Of a stretch of 64,000 nt of DNA, positions 27,099 through 36,679 are shown piece by piece (position 1 is the first letter of the stretch; each line of letters starts with the position of its first letter). The stretch is from an uncultured Agrobacterium sp. (GTDB taxonomy: Bacteria > Pseudomonadota > Alphaproteobacteria > Rhizobiales > Rhizobiaceae). Where the stretch lies: assembly GCA_913777615.1 (NCBI GenBank), contig CAJYTK010000011.1:1-64000 (forward strand), read 5' to 3'. The notes under the pieces were generated by a model that was not told the DNA's origin, made no database searches, and saw only the letters and a program-made list of their open reading frames with translations. The position numbers and the translations under genes were made by a program.

Positions 27099-28087
27099 GC
27101 GCGCTGCAAACGCAACCGGACGTCAGCTTTATCATCGCCGCCTATAAGGCCAGCGATACCATTGTCGCGGCCATCGATAGCGCTTTGTCGCAAGACAATG
27201 TCTCGCTTGAGGTCATCGTCGTGGATGACTGCTCCCCCGACGACATGCGAGCCGTGGTTCACGCCGTCGCTCAGCGAGATCCCCGCGTCAAGCTCATTGC
27301 CCTTGACGACAATCGCGGTCCGGGTGGTGCACGAAATGCAGGTATCGATGCTGCTCAGGGACGTTGGATTGCGGTGCTCGATTCCGACGACGTCATCTAT
27401 CCGGATCGCACCGTGCAGATGATTGGGCGCGCGGAGAAGGCCAATGCGGACATCGCCGTCGACAATCTGGACGTCGTATATAGCGACGGACGTGCGCGGG
27501 AGACCATGTTCGAGCCAGCTTTTCTGGAAGCCAAAGCATATCTGACTTTGGAAGACTTCATTCGTTCCAACATCGTTTTCAAGTCGACGTTCAATTTCGG
27601 CTACATGAAGCCTATGTTCCGCCGCAGTTTTCTCAACGACAATGGTCTGCGTTTTCGGCCGGAATTGCGCATCGGCGAGGACTACCTTCTGCTCGCATCG
27701 GCGCTTGCCTCTGGCGGTTCCTGCGTTATCGAGCCAATGCCGGGCTATGTCTATCATGTGCGGCAAGGATCGATCTCCCGTGTGCTCGAAATCCACCACG
27801 TAGACGCGATGATCGAGGCGGATCAAAACTTTCTTCGGGAATTTACGCTTCTGCCCGCCGCAACGGATGCACAAGCCGAACGAACGAGGAGCCTCATCGA
27901 GGCGAGGCATTTCCTCATGCTGGTCGACAGCATCAAACGGCGTTCGGTGGGCGAAACGGTCAAGATCGCGCTTCGTGACCCTATCGCTTTGAAACATCTC
28001 CGCATGCCGATCTCTATTAGACTCCAGAAGCTCCGAAATACTTTACTTCCTTCATCCTTATCTCCGGCGACGCCGTCCAGAAACTGA
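27095..28087 (+). CDS. exoO: succinoglycan glucosyltransferase ExoO
   Basis: This 330-residue GT2 protein has VSFIIAAYKASDTIVAAIDS, VIVVDDCSPDDMRAV and AVLDSDDVIYPDR in the first 95 residues and RIGEDYLLLASALASGG as the ED motif. ExoO adds the fourth glucose (beta-1,6), the first of the side chain. It closely resembles ExoU in layout (same EDYxL motif and basic C-terminus), consistent with both making beta-1,6 bonds. In S. meliloti exoN lies between exoO and exoP; here only 70 bp separate the two. Confidence 0.88.
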   Translation: MSALQTQPDVSFIIAAYKASDTIVAAIDSALSQDNVSLEVIVVDDCSPDDMRAVVHAVAQRDPRVKLIALDDNRGPGGARNAGIDAAQGRWIAVLDSDDVIYPDRTVQMIGRAEKANADIAVDNLDVVYSDGRARETMFEPAFLEAKAYLTLEDFIRSNIVFKSTFNFGYMKPMFRRSFLNDNGLRFRPELRIGEDYLLLASALASGGSCVIEPMPGYVYHVRQGSISRVLEIHHVDAMIEADQNFLREFTLLPAATDAQAERTRSLIEARHFLMLVDSIKRRSVGETVKIALRDPIALKHLRMPISIRLQKLRNTLLPSSLSPATPSRN

Positions 28088-28157
28088 ACGCTGCGGGTCA
28101 GGCGAGGCAATGACTGCCGCGCGTCCCGCGCCCTTTTAAAAGTTACAAGGTAGGTCC

Positions 28158-30506
28158 ATGAACCAGAAAACCTTTAGATCAAACGGCCATTTCCACGACC
28201 CCGAGAAGGATTCCGACACCTTCATCGACCTTGACCGCCTTTGGGCCGCGATTGTCCGCCGCGCCAATGTGATCGGTGCCTGCGTCGTTGCGTGCATGGT
28301 TCTGGCCGGCCTTTATCTTGTGGTCGCGACACCGGTCTATACCGCAATGACGCAAGTACTGCTGGATGAAAGCCTCTCTCGCTACGCCGAGGAAGAAGCG
28401 CCTGTCCCGGCAGCACAGGTCATCGACAACCGCATTGCCAGCGCGGTGGAAGTTCTTAAGTCGAAGGAAATGGCCCTGACCGTTGTCGACAAGGCGAAGC
28501 TTGACGAGAACGACACGATCGTCAACCCGTCCATGTCGCCCGTGGATATTGTCAAATCATCCGTCAAGACGATCGTCGATCTGGTGACACCGAGCGATCC
28601 TGCCGCCTCCGAAGATGCCATCCGCAATGGCAAGCGAGAAAAGGCAGCCGCTGTCATCCAGCAGGCGCTGACCGTGGAGCGCGTCGGACGAAGCTCGGTG
28701 ATCGCCATTTCTATCCGGTCCACCGACCGCCAGTTGGCGGCAACCATCGCCAAGACCTACGCCAATGCCTATCTGACGGAACAGTTGAACGCCAATTTCG
28801 ATGCGTCCGAGCGTGCTTCCGTCTGGCTACAGGAACGTCTGACGGATCTGAACCAGCGTGCTCAGGCCGCTTCGCTTGCTGTCGAAAAATACAAGTCCGA
28901 CAACAATATCGTCTCCTCTCGCGGGGAGTTGATCTCAGAGGGCCAGCTTGCCGATCTGAACGGTCAGTTGATCGCAGCGCAGGCCGATGCCGCGACCGCG
29001 CAGGCGCGCTACACGCAGTATAAGACAATTATCGATCAGGGACCGGAAAACGCTGTCAACAATGCGGTCGTTTCGGCGCGGGACACGGACAACACCGTCA
29101 TTCAGGACTTGCGCAAGCGCTACATTACGATCTCCGACCGCGAGCGCGGCGTGGTGCAGCAGTTCGGCAAGGATCACCCACAGGCCGTCGCACTCGAGTC
29201 CGAGAAAAAGGATGTGGCAGGCCAGATCTACCAGGAGCTTCAGCAACTGACCGGTAGCTTCAAGAATGAATACGACGTGACGCAATCGCGCGTGAAATCG
29301 CTACGCGAGAACATCGACAGAGTTGCTGGCCGTAATTCGCAGACCAACATAACGATGGTCAAGCTGCGGGAACTGGAACAGCAGGCCGCAGCATTGAAGA
29401 CCCTCTACGAGTCCTATCTCGGCCGCTTCGAGGAGGCATCGCAGAAACAGTCGTTCCCGATTGCAAAAGCACGCATCATCTCTGAGGCAGGACTTCCGAC
29501 ATCGCCTTCCAGCCCCAAGAAGACCATGACGATGGCGCTGTCGATCGTACTCGGGCTGATGCTCGGTGGAGGCCTGGCAGCGGTCCTGGAATTCCGCGAC
29601 CGGTATTTCCATACGGGCAACGACGTTCGTGACAATCTGCGTATGCGCTTCCTCGGCTACCTGCCCTTCATTGGCGAAAAGGGCGTCGAGAGTGGTAAAT
29701 CGGAAACGGGCGCCGCCACCCCGGACGTGCCGGATGCCAATATCGAGGACAATGGGCAAGTCTCGTTCCAGAAGATGCTGCGACTTGCCGTCGACAGTCC
29801 GCGCTCCAGCTTCACCGAAACGCTGCGCAACGTGAAACTGACGGCAGATGTCGTGATCCAGGAACGTCAGTGCCGCGTCATCGGCGTCATTTCTTGCCTG
29901 CCGAATGAAGGCAAATCCGTCGTGGCGCTCAATCTCGCAGGCCTGATCGCCACCACCGGAAAGCGGACCCTTGTTGTGGACGCCGATATCCGCAACCCCG
30001 GCCTCAGCCGCATGCTGACGACGCGTCAGTCCGCCGGGCTAGTCGAAGTCGTTCTCGACGACGTTCCATGGACGAAAGCGGTCAAGGTCGACAGCCGCAC
30101 CAAGATGGGCATCCTGCCGGTTTCCGTCAGCAATCAGTTCGCCCATTCGAGCGAGCTTCTGGCATCAGCCGGCATGCGTCGGTTCATGGAATCTGCCCGC
30201 GAAGCCTGCGATTACATCATCGTAGACCTTGCGCCGGTCGTACCCGTTATCGACGCGAAGGCGTTCGCCTCACAGGTGGATGGTTTCGTTTTCGTCACCG
30301 AATGGGGCAAGACGCCGATCCAGATGGTTCAGAACCTGATGAACCACGAACCGGAGATCGCCAGCAAGACTCTCGGTATCGTCCTGAACAAGACGGACAT
30401 GACAGAGCTTCAGCGCTACGCCGACCCCGGTGGCTCGGAGCACTATCACGAGCAGTTCGACGCCTATTACGGTGACGCCAAGAAGCCTACGCCCGAAACG
30501 GTGTGA
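28158..30506 (+). CDS. exoP: succinoglycan chain-length determinant and BY-kinase ExoP
   Basis: This 782-residue inner-membrane protein combines a Wzz co-polymerase with a tyrosine autokinase. Membrane segments lie at about residues 38-56 and 455-475, flanking a long periplasmic coiled-coil domain; the Wzz proline motif GLPTSPSSPKK precedes the second segment. The cytoplasmic kinase has Walker A CLPNEGKS (about residue 580), Walker A-prime LVVDADIRNPG (about 605) and a short C-terminal tyrosine cluster (EHYHEQFDAYYGD). With ExoQ and ExoT it sets polymer length. It is the last exo gene; a hairpin about 100 bp downstream is the likely terminator. Confidence 0.95.
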   Translation: MNQKTFRSNGHFHDPEKDSDTFIDLDRLWAAIVRRANVIGACVVACMVLAGLYLVVATPVYTAMTQVLLDESLSRYAEEEAPVPAAQVIDNRIASAVEVLKSKEMALTVVDKAKLDENDTIVNPSMSPVDIVKSSVKTIVDLVTPSDPAASEDAIRNGKREKAAAVIQQALTVERVGRSSVIAISIRSTDRQLAATIAKTYANAYLTEQLNANFDASERASVWLQERLTDLNQRAQAASLAVEKYKSDNNIVSSRGELISEGQLADLNGQLIAAQADAATAQARYTQYKTIIDQGPENAVNNAVVSARDTDNTVIQDLRKRYITISDRERGVVQQFGKDHPQAVALESEKKDVAGQIYQELQQLTGSFKNEYDVTQSRVKSLRENIDRVAGRNSQTNITMVKLRELEQQAAALKTLYESYLGRFEEASQKQSFPIAKARIISEAGLPTSPSSPKKTMTMALSIVLGLMLGGGLAAVLEFRDRYFHTGNDVRDNLRMRFLGYLPFIGEKGVESGKSETGAATPDVPDANIEDNGQVSFQKMLRLAVDSPRSSFTETLRNVKLTADVVIQERQCRVIGVISCLPNEGKSVVALNLAGLIATTGKRTLVVDADIRNPGLSRMLTTRQSAGLVEVVLDDVPWTKAVKVDSRTKMGILPVSVSNQFAHSSELLASAGMRRFMESAREACDYIIVDLAPVVPVIDAKAFASQVDGFVFVTEWGKTPIQMVQNLMNHEPEIASKTLGIVLNKTDMTELQRYADPGGSEHYHEQFDAYYGDAKKPTPETV

Positions 30507-30602
30507 CCAGGCAGACTATAGGCACGGATATTGGAAAGCGTGGGCGTTGATTGAGGCAGTGATAGCCTCATTCACGCGTCCAGGCCGTGGTAAAGCTCTG
30601 TA

Positions 30603-30632
30603 GAAATGCCCGCCCATGAGCGGGCAATTTCT
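30603..30632 (+). terminator. likely terminator of the exoHKLAMOP operon
   Basis: TGCCCGC (30607-30613) pairs with GCGGGCA (30620-30626) around a 6-base loop, extended by AAA/TTT with one bulged A, and followed by ATTTCTT. It lies about 100 bp beyond exoP and before the next gene. Confidence 0.7.
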
Positions 30633-30706
30633 TAGCGTGCCCTTGCGAGCCGACAGATTATTCGCCTTTATGTCGGCACGATCGATGCCACGCAGGATAA
30701 TGCTAC

Positions 30707-31651
30707 ATGACCTCCCCTATCGCTTATGTCTCTCGCGCAACCGATGAGGAGGAGGCAAAGTGGATCGCGATGCTGTCTCAGGCGATGCCGGAAGAGACGA
30801 TCGTTTCCGTGCGTCAGATGACGGACGACCAGCACAAAGCTGCGGAAATCGCCGTCGTTGCCAATCCCGATCCCGACGATATCGGCAAACTTTCTGGTCT
30901 GAAGTGGATTCACAGCCTGTGGGCAGGGGTCGAGCGGCTGGTCGCCGAACTTGGGCCCTCAACGCCGCCCATTGTGAGGCTGACGGACCCGGAATTATCG
31001 CGTGTAATGGCGGAGGCCGTTCTTGCCTGGACCTATTATCTGCATCGCGACATGCCGGCCTATCGTCAGCAGCAGGAAAGGCGGATCTGGAAAGACCTCG
31101 ACTACCGGCATCCACGGGAGGTGACCGTTGGTCTCATCGGTTTGGGTCTGCTTGGCACGGCATCCGCAAGGCGTTTGCAGGATGCCGGCTTCAATGTCAT
31201 GGGCTGGAGCCGTTCGCTCAAGGTCCAAGAGGGCGTGGAAACCCTGTCCGGCGAAGCCGGTCTTGATCGACTTCTGGCAAAAAGCGATATCGCCGTGTGC
31301 CTCGTTCCCCTGACCGCGCAAACCCGCGGGCTGATCAACGCTCGCCGCTTGCAGCGTATGAAAAAGGGCGCTTCCATCATCAATTTCGCAAGAGGCGCGG
31401 TCATTGTTGGCGACGATCTTCTGGAATCGCTCGACAGTGGCCATATCGCCCACGCCGTTCTCGATGTCTTCGAGAAAGAGCCACTGGATGCGAACTCTGC
31501 CTTTTGGACGCATCCCAAAATCACGGTTCTCCCGCACATCTCGGCCCCGACCGATCCTCGCTCATCTGCGGCGATCGTCGCACAAAATATCCGCAACTGG
31601 CGGCTTAGCGGAAACCTGCCGGCAACGATCGACGTGCAGCGAGGCTACTAA
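30707..31651 (+). CDS. ghrA: glyoxylate/hydroxypyruvate reductase A-type D-2-hydroxyacid dehydrogenase
   Basis: This 314-residue NAD(P)-dependent reductase belongs to the GhrA branch of D-2-hydroxyacid dehydrogenases, which reduce glyoxylate and hydroxypyruvate. The cofactor fold has VGLIGLGLLGTASARRL (about residues 141-157) followed by WSRS, whose Arg favours NADPH. The catalytic Arg is in INFARGAVI, Glu in FEKEPLDA and His in VLPHISAPTDP. It stands alone downstream of exoP and is convergent with the hybrid kinase gene; their two stop codons share one hairpin. The gene symbol is by family, not proven function. Confidence 0.85.
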   Translation: MTSPIAYVSRATDEEEAKWIAMLSQAMPEETIVSVRQMTDDQHKAAEIAVVANPDPDDIGKLSGLKWIHSLWAGVERLVAELGPSTPPIVRLTDPELSRVMAEAVLAWTYYLHRDMPAYRQQQERRIWKDLDYRHPREVTVGLIGLGLLGTASARRLQDAGFNVMGWSRSLKVQEGVETLSGEAGLDRLLAKSDIAVCLVPLTAQTRGLINARRLQRMKKGASIINFARGAVIVGDDLLESLDSGHIAHAVLDVFEKEPLDANSAFWTHPKITVLPHISAPTDPRSSAAIVAQNIRNWRLSGNLPATIDVQRGY

Positions 31652-31670
31652 GCCTTGAGCGTCAAGGCTT
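31650..31670. terminator. convergent stem-loop containing both stop codons
   Basis: AAGCCTTGA (31650-31658) and TCAAGGCTT (31662-31670) form a perfect 9-bp stem with a 3-base GCG loop. The stop of the reductase gene (TAA, 31649-31651) overlaps the left arm and the stop of the kinase gene (31662-31664, minus) is in the right arm. There is no T-tract on either strand. Confidence 0.55.
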
Positions 31671-34613
31671 GCCCATTGCCTGCTCGATTGCAAAACGGAC
31701 GTCGGTTTCAGTATAGGGCTTGCATAGCAGCACGGCACCAGCAGGAGCGTTCTTCGGCAACAGATTGTCGCCGGTGGCGAAGACCACGGCAACGTCGGGC
31801 TTGCGCTGTTTGACCAGCACGGCAAGTTCCGCGCCTCCCATATCCGGCAGGCCGAGATCGGTCACCAGAACGTCCACCTCTTCGCGGTCGAGAAGGTCCA
31901 GCGCCTGAGATGCGTAAGCGGCTTCGACCACTGCGTGACCGCTTTCCATCAGAATATCGGTCGTGTTCATGCGGATCAGATCGTCATCTTCGACAAGCAG
32001 AATACGCAAGGCGTCTGTACTGGCAACCTTCGCCGATATCTCGGGCGCGGCGGCGCTGTCGGGCGTGCGGTCGCGTCCCGCCTCTGCCCTCTGCTTCTGG
32101 TTGGCGATGACATGGCGCAAACGTCTGGCAAGCGCTTCACGGGTGTAAGGTTTCGACAGAAGCTCGACGCCCGGATCCAGCTTGCCACCGTGAACAATGG
32201 AGTTTTCCGTGTAACCGGACGTAAACAGGATCGCCAGATGAGGCATGCGCTCCTTCACGCGCCGTGCCATCTCGCTGCTTTTGAGCGGCCCGGGCATGAC
32301 CACATCGGTGAAGATGACATCGATCGGCACGCCGCTTTCGGCCACCGTCAATCCAGCCTGAGCATCCCGTGCGGTGAGCACGCGATAGCCGAGATCAGAC
32401 AGCATTTCTACCACGGTGCCACGCACCTCATCGTCGTCCTCGACAACGAGAACGGTTTCAGATCCACCGACGACGGGACCGTTGTGAACGACGATCTCGC
32501 GATCCTCATCGGCAATGGAGCGCGGCAGATAGATGCGAACCGTCGTTCCCTGCCCGATCTCCGAATAGATCTTCACATGGCCGCCGGACTGCTTGACGAA
32601 ACCATAGACCATCGACAAGCCAAGACCCGTCCCCTTGCCTTCCGGCTTGGTGGAAAAGAATGGTTCGAAGACGCGGTCGAGGATTTCCGGTCGCATGCCG
32701 CTCCCGGTGTCGGTCACCGCAAGCATGACATATTGTCCAGGTTCGACCTCCGCATGACTGCGGGCATAGTCCATGTCCAACGAGGCATTGCCCACTTCGA
32801 TCGTCAGCTTGCCAGCGCCTTCCATTGCATCGCGCGCGTTGATCGCAAGGTTCAGAAGGGCGTTCTCAACCTGAGTCGGGTCGGCAAACGTATTCCACAG
32901 GCCACCCGCCGTGATGACCTCGACTTCGACCGCTTCGCCGAGCGAGCGTCTGAGAAGATCGTCCATGCCGGCGACGAAACGGCCGACATTGATCACCCTC
33001 GGTTCCAGCGCCTGACGACGTCCGAAAGCCAGGAGTTGGCTTGCCAGTTTCGCGCCACGGCTGACCCCGGCCAGCGCATTGCCGACCCGGCGCTCCGCCC
33101 GTTCGTTACCCGCGACATCCTTGGAGAGGAGCTGAAGATTTCCGGCAATGACCTGGAGCAGGTTGTTGAAGTCATGCGCAACGCCGCCGGTCAACTGGCC
33201 GATGGCCTCCATTTTCTGCGCTTGCTGAAGCGCAAGCTCCGTCTGGCGGCGCTCGGCTATTTCCTTTTCGACGCGCGTCTCGAGGCCTTCGTTCAACTGA
33301 CGAAGCTGCTCTTCGGCCCTGATCCTGTGACGGATTTCACGCTCGAGATTAGCGGCATGTTCCTTTAGAGCCATCTCCGCGCTGCGCTGTTCGGTGATGT
33401 CGGTATGGACGCCGACCCACTCAATGATATCGCCTGTTTCTCCGATGATCGGCACGCCACGAATGGCGAACGTGCGATACATGCCGTCACACCTACGGAC
33501 ACGATGTTCCCATACATAGGTGGCCTTGGCTGCAACCGCGCGATTCCAGCTGTTTATGGAACCTTCGCGATCAGCCGGGTGCACCGCCTCGGCCCAACCG
33601 AAACCCTGATATTCCTCGAAAGACTGGCCGGTCAGTTGCGACCATGCTGGCTGTTCACCCTTCATCCGTCCTTCGGGACTGTTGGTCCACAATACGCCAT
33701 GAACTGCATTAACCGCGGCCTTGAAACGGCTGTTGCTGACGATAATTTCGCGCTCTGCCTGCTTGCGGTTTTCGATATCTATGATGAGGATGTAGCAGCC
33801 GTCGACTTCACCTCTGTGATCGCGTCTTGGAACATAACGAATTTCAGCCGCATGCCGTACTCCATCAGCACGTTTGATGGTGGTATCGGACACAACCTCC
33901 TCACCAGCCATCGCCTTTTCTATGAAGGGCTTGCGCTCGCGAAAGAATTCCTCGCCGACGACATCGATAACTTGCTTGCCAAGAACATCTTCAGGCTTGC
34001 GCCCGAACCACTCGAAATAGCCCTGATTGGCAAAGCGATAGGTGTAGTTGAGGTCGATGAAGCCGACGAGAATGGGCAAAGCGGCGGTTAAACGGCTGAG
34101 TTCCTCGCGGCTTGCCGCCAGCGCCTGAACTGTCTTAACCTTTTCGGTGTTCTCAAGAACCGTACATAACAGACCTTCGACAACACCCGCATCATTATAG
34201 ATCGGCGTGTAGAAGAGATCGAATACCACTTCTTCCGCAGCGCCGTTTCGGTGAAGCACCATTCTCTGATCGCGGAAGGACTGGATTTCTCCACGAAAAC
34301 CCGCTTCCAGAACTTTCCGATTCCAGTCCCAGATTTCCGGCCACACCTGTGCAGCGGTACCACCAAGCGCTTGCGGATGTTTGTTTCCGGCAATTTCGAA
34401 GTAGCCGTCATTGTAGATCATCACATGATCGGGCCCCCACATCAAAACCTGCGGGATGGGGGAGTTAACGACTGAATTCACCTTCAACCGCAATATGGAC
34501 GACCAGTTGGAAATCGGCCCCAACGAGGTTCTGGACCAGTCGAACGCCCGTACCAGCGCACCGGCTTCTCCACCGCCAACGGGCCAATTGGCCGAAGCGT
34601 CCATATCACTCAT
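31662..34613 (-). CDS. soluble multi-PAS hybrid sensor histidine kinase with two receiver domains
   Basis: This 983-residue protein has no membrane segment, so it should sense in the cytoplasm. In order: three PAS domains (about residues 50-160, 175-285 and 295-410), a coiled coil (410-470), a HisKA dimerisation helix with His480 in [12 protein letters not shown], an HATPase domain (NAINARDAM-type N box near 590, GTGLGLSMV near 660), then two receiver domains with acceptors Asp770 (IFTDVVMPG) and Asp919 (LVTDLGLPD). The HDFNNLL H-box places it with the HWE-unrelated, NtrB-like hybrid group frequent in rhizobia. No partner regulator is adjacent. Output could be a phosphorelay to a separate protein. 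Confidence 0.9.
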   Translation of the reverse strand: MSDMDASANWPVGGGEAGALVRAFDWSRTSLGPISNWSSILRLKVNSVVNSPIPQVLMWGPDHVMIYNDGYFEIAGNKHPQALGGTAAQVWPEIWDWNRKVLEAGFRGEIQSFRDQRMVLHRNGAAEEVVFDLFYTPIYNDAGVVEGLLCTVLENTEKVKTVQALAASREELSRLTAALPILVGFIDLNYTYRFANQGYFEWFGRKPEDVLGKQVIDVVGEEFFRERKPFIEKAMAGEEVVSDTTIKRADGVRHAAEIRYVPRRDHRGEVDGCYILIIDIENRKQAEREIIVSNSRFKAAVNAVHGVLWTNSPEGRMKGEQPAWSQLTGQSFEEYQGFGWAEAVHPADREGSINSWNRAVAAKATYVWEHRVRRCDGMYRTFAIRGVPIIGETGDIIEWVGVHTDITEQRSAEMALKEHAANLEREIRHRIRAEEQLRQLNEGLETRVEKEIAERRQTELALQQAQKMEAIGQLTGGVAHDFNNLLQVIAGNLQLLSKDVAGNERAERRVGNALAGVSRGAKLASQLLAFGRRQALEPRVINVGRFVAGMDDLLRRSLGEAVEVEVITAGGLWNTFADPTQVENALLNLAINARDAMEGAGKLTIEVGNASLDMDYARSHAEVEPGQYVMLAVTDTGSGMRPEILDRVFEPFFSTKPEGKGTGLGLSMVYGFVKQSGGHVKIYSEIGQGTTVRIYLPRSIADEDREIVVHNGPVVGGSETVLVVEDDDEVRGTVVEMLSDLGYRVLTARDAQAGLTVAESGVPIDVIFTDVVMPGPLKSSEMARRVKERMPHLAILFTSGYTENSIVHGGKLDPGVELLSKPYTREALARRLRHVIANQKQRAEAGRDRTPDSAAAPEISAKVASTDALRILLVEDDDLIRMNTTDILMESGHAVVEAAYASQALDLLDREEVDVLVTDLGLPDMGGAELAVLVKQRKPDVAVVFATGDNLLPKNAPAGAVLLCKPYTETDVRFAIEQAMGKP

Positions 34614-34750
34614 GCAAATTCACCAACAAGAACGTAGGCTTGCAACAGCCAAGCCTTGAACACAGGAAGTGGAAAGCGCTTTCGCTCGCCCTTTCGAATG
34701 CACTTATGAAGCTTTTTTTTCAACACTATGCAAGAGGCATGGAAGCGCTA

Positions 34751-35965
34751 TTAGGTACAGCCATGTGCCAACCACTTCGAAAGAGCGTTTGAGGCCGCTT
34801 TTCCAGTTGCAAAACAAGCCGTTAGAAGGTATCCGCCCGTCGGCGCCTCCCAGTCGAGCATCTCCCCCGCGACGAAGACGCCCGGGCGTGCTCTGAGCAT
34901 GTAATCGTCATCAATGCCCTCCCAGCGAATCCCTCCCGCGCTGGAGATTGCTTCTGCGATCGGACGAGGCGCATCTAGACTGAGTGGAAGCGCCTTGATC
35001 AGCCGTGCGATCTGACTGGCAGACATGCCCGCGAGGGATCCGCATTCGCGCAAAAGCGCCACCTTTACCGGCGGAAGACCAACACTCTTGCGCAATCTGT
35101 TCGAGAGACTGTCCTTGCTGGAGCCGCGCGCCAGATCCCGCTCGATGCGCTCCTCGGAACGACCCGGCGCCAGATCAATTGTCAAGACGGCTTGGCCTGT
35201 CGCCGAGAGGCTATCCCTTAGCGCGGCGGAATGGGCGTAGATCAGACTACCCTCCACGCCATGCCGGGTGACGACAAACTCGCCTTCGAACCGCCCGGCA
35301 GACGAGGTCGTGGTCACGGATTTTACCGGCTCGCCAGCGAAACGATCGCGAAAATGGTCGCTCCAGGCAACGTCGAAGCCGCAATTGGCCGGCTGGAAAT
35401 CCGCGACATCGACTCCGGCATTTCGGAGTTCTTCCACCCACTCCCCGGTTGAGCCAAGCCGCGGCCAGCTCGCTCCACCAAGCGCAAGCAAGACAGCATC
35501 CGGTCTGATCTCAAGCGGCCCAGTCGGGGTCTCGAAGAGAAAGGTGCCATCACCCAGTCCAATCCACCGATGTCTGGTCCTGATTTCGACACCGTCACTA
35601 GCGAGACGGCCAAGCCATGCGCGTAGCAAGGGTGACGCTTTCATTGCCCGCGGAAAGACCCGGCCGGATGTGCCGACGAAGGTTTCTTGTCCCAATGCAT
35701 GCGCCCAGTCGCGCAGCATAGACGGGGTAAAGCGATCGAGAGCTTGTTTCAGCCGAGGCTGCGAAGCACCGTAGCGCGTGGTGAAGAGTGCGTAGTCCTC
35801 GCCATGGGTGATATTGAGCCCGGACTTCCCGGCCATTAAAAACTTTCGCGCAACGGTCGGCATAGCTTCATAAACAGTTACGTCTACACCCGACGAGGAC
35901 AGCTCTTCGGCAGCCATGAGGCCCGCCGGGCCTGCGCCAATGATAGCAACCTGTTTTCTGCGCAT
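34751..35965 (-). CDS. HI0933/YhiN-like flavoprotein (TIGR03862 type)
   Basis: This 404-residue protein has an N-terminal FAD fold (VAIIGAGPAGLMAAEELSSS) followed by KFLMAGKSGLNITHG, the hallmark of the HI0933/YhiN family, and a C-terminal GVFVAGEMLDWEAPTGGYLL that closes the FAD site. The family is widespread and its reaction is not established. ATG 35965 is preferred to a TTG two codons upstream because it has GACGG upstream. The gene is divergent from the YigZ-family gene with a 76-bp shared promoter region. Confidence 0.87.
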   Translation of the reverse strand: MRRKQVAIIGAGPAGLMAAEELSSSGVDVTVYEAMPTVARKFLMAGKSGLNITHGEDYALFTTRYGASQPRLKQALDRFTPSMLRDWAHALGQETFVGTSGRVFPRAMKASPLLRAWLGRLASDGVEIRTRHRWIGLGDGTFLFETPTGPLEIRPDAVLLALGGASWPRLGSTGEWVEELRNAGVDVADFQPANCGFDVAWSDHFRDRFAGEPVKSVTTTSSAGRFEGEFVVTRHGVEGSLIYAHSAALRDSLSATGQAVLTIDLAPGRSEERIERDLARGSSKDSLSNRLRKSVGLPPVKVALLRECGSLAGMSASQIARLIKALPLSLDAPRPIAEAISSAGGIRWEGIDDDYMLRARPGVFVAGEMLDWEAPTGGYLLTACFATGKAASNALSKWLAHGCT

Positions 35966-36041
35966 CGCCAACCGTCATCCTTCGTGTGTTTGCTCTTATT
36001 AATCCGTTTGCCACCGTGCGTATATCCGCTATTGAGACGGC

Positions 36042-36629
36042 ATGTTCACACTGACCCGAACGGAAAACTTCGAGCAGGACATCAGGAAAAGCCGGTTCCT
36101 CGCGATAGCTGGTCCGGTGGCCGATGAGGACGCGGCTAAACGCTTCATCGCTCAGCACTCTAACCCCGCAGCCAATCATAACTGCTGGGCCTGGAAGATC
36201 GGACAAAACTACCGCTTCAACGATGACGGCGAACCTTCCGGCACAGCGGGCAAACCCATTCTTCAGGCCATTGATGGACATGCCCTCGATCATGTCGCGG
36301 TGGTCGTGACGCGCTGGTTCGGGGGCATTCTCCTTGGCAGCGGTGGTCTCATGCGCGCCTATGGCGGAACGGCGGCATCCTGCCTCAAAAGCGCGGAAAA
36401 GACTGCCATCATTCCAGCCTATCAGGCGCGAATGAGCTGCGTTTTTTCCGATCTCGCACTGGTCAAGGCACGCCTTCTTTCCATCGATCACCTTGTGATC
36501 GAGAGTGAAACATTCACCGACTCGGGCGCGGATCTGAAGTTGTCCGTGCCGGTCAGCGAGGCGGAGCGCATTGCGCAAACGATCCAGGACGTGACCAGCG
36601 GACGTGCCAATCTTCCCCTGCCGGAGTAG
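36042..36629 (+). CDS. YigZ/IMPACT-family protein
   Basis: This 195-residue protein has the UPF0029 N-terminal domain with the signature FNDDGEPSGTAGKPIL near residues 65-80 and TRWFGGILLGSGGL near 90-105, then a smaller alpha-beta C-terminal domain. Eukaryotic IMPACT regulates translation through GCN1; the bacterial members' role is unclear, with nucleic-acid binding suggested by structure. The gene opens a plus-strand run with the pseudouridine synthase and the RsmJ-like methyltransferase, a grouping consistent with a translation-related job. Confidence 0.9.
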   Translation: MFTLTRTENFEQDIRKSRFLAIAGPVADEDAAKRFIAQHSNPAANHNCWAWKIGQNYRFNDDGEPSGTAGKPILQAIDGHALDHVAVVVTRWFGGILLGSGGLMRAYGGTAASCLKSAEKTAIIPAYQARMSCVFSDLALVKARLLSIDHLVIESETFTDSGADLKLSVPVSEAERIAQTIQDVTSGRANLPLPE

Positions 36630-36679
36630 CAGGTCTGTGCTGCGCTGGCATGCTCCCCAAAACATGCTATGAGGCGTGC

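Noticed and set aside
31935-33368. 477-codon plus-strand open frame
   Set aside because: It runs antisense through the hybrid kinase gene and has no recognisable domain; shadow of a high-GC gene.
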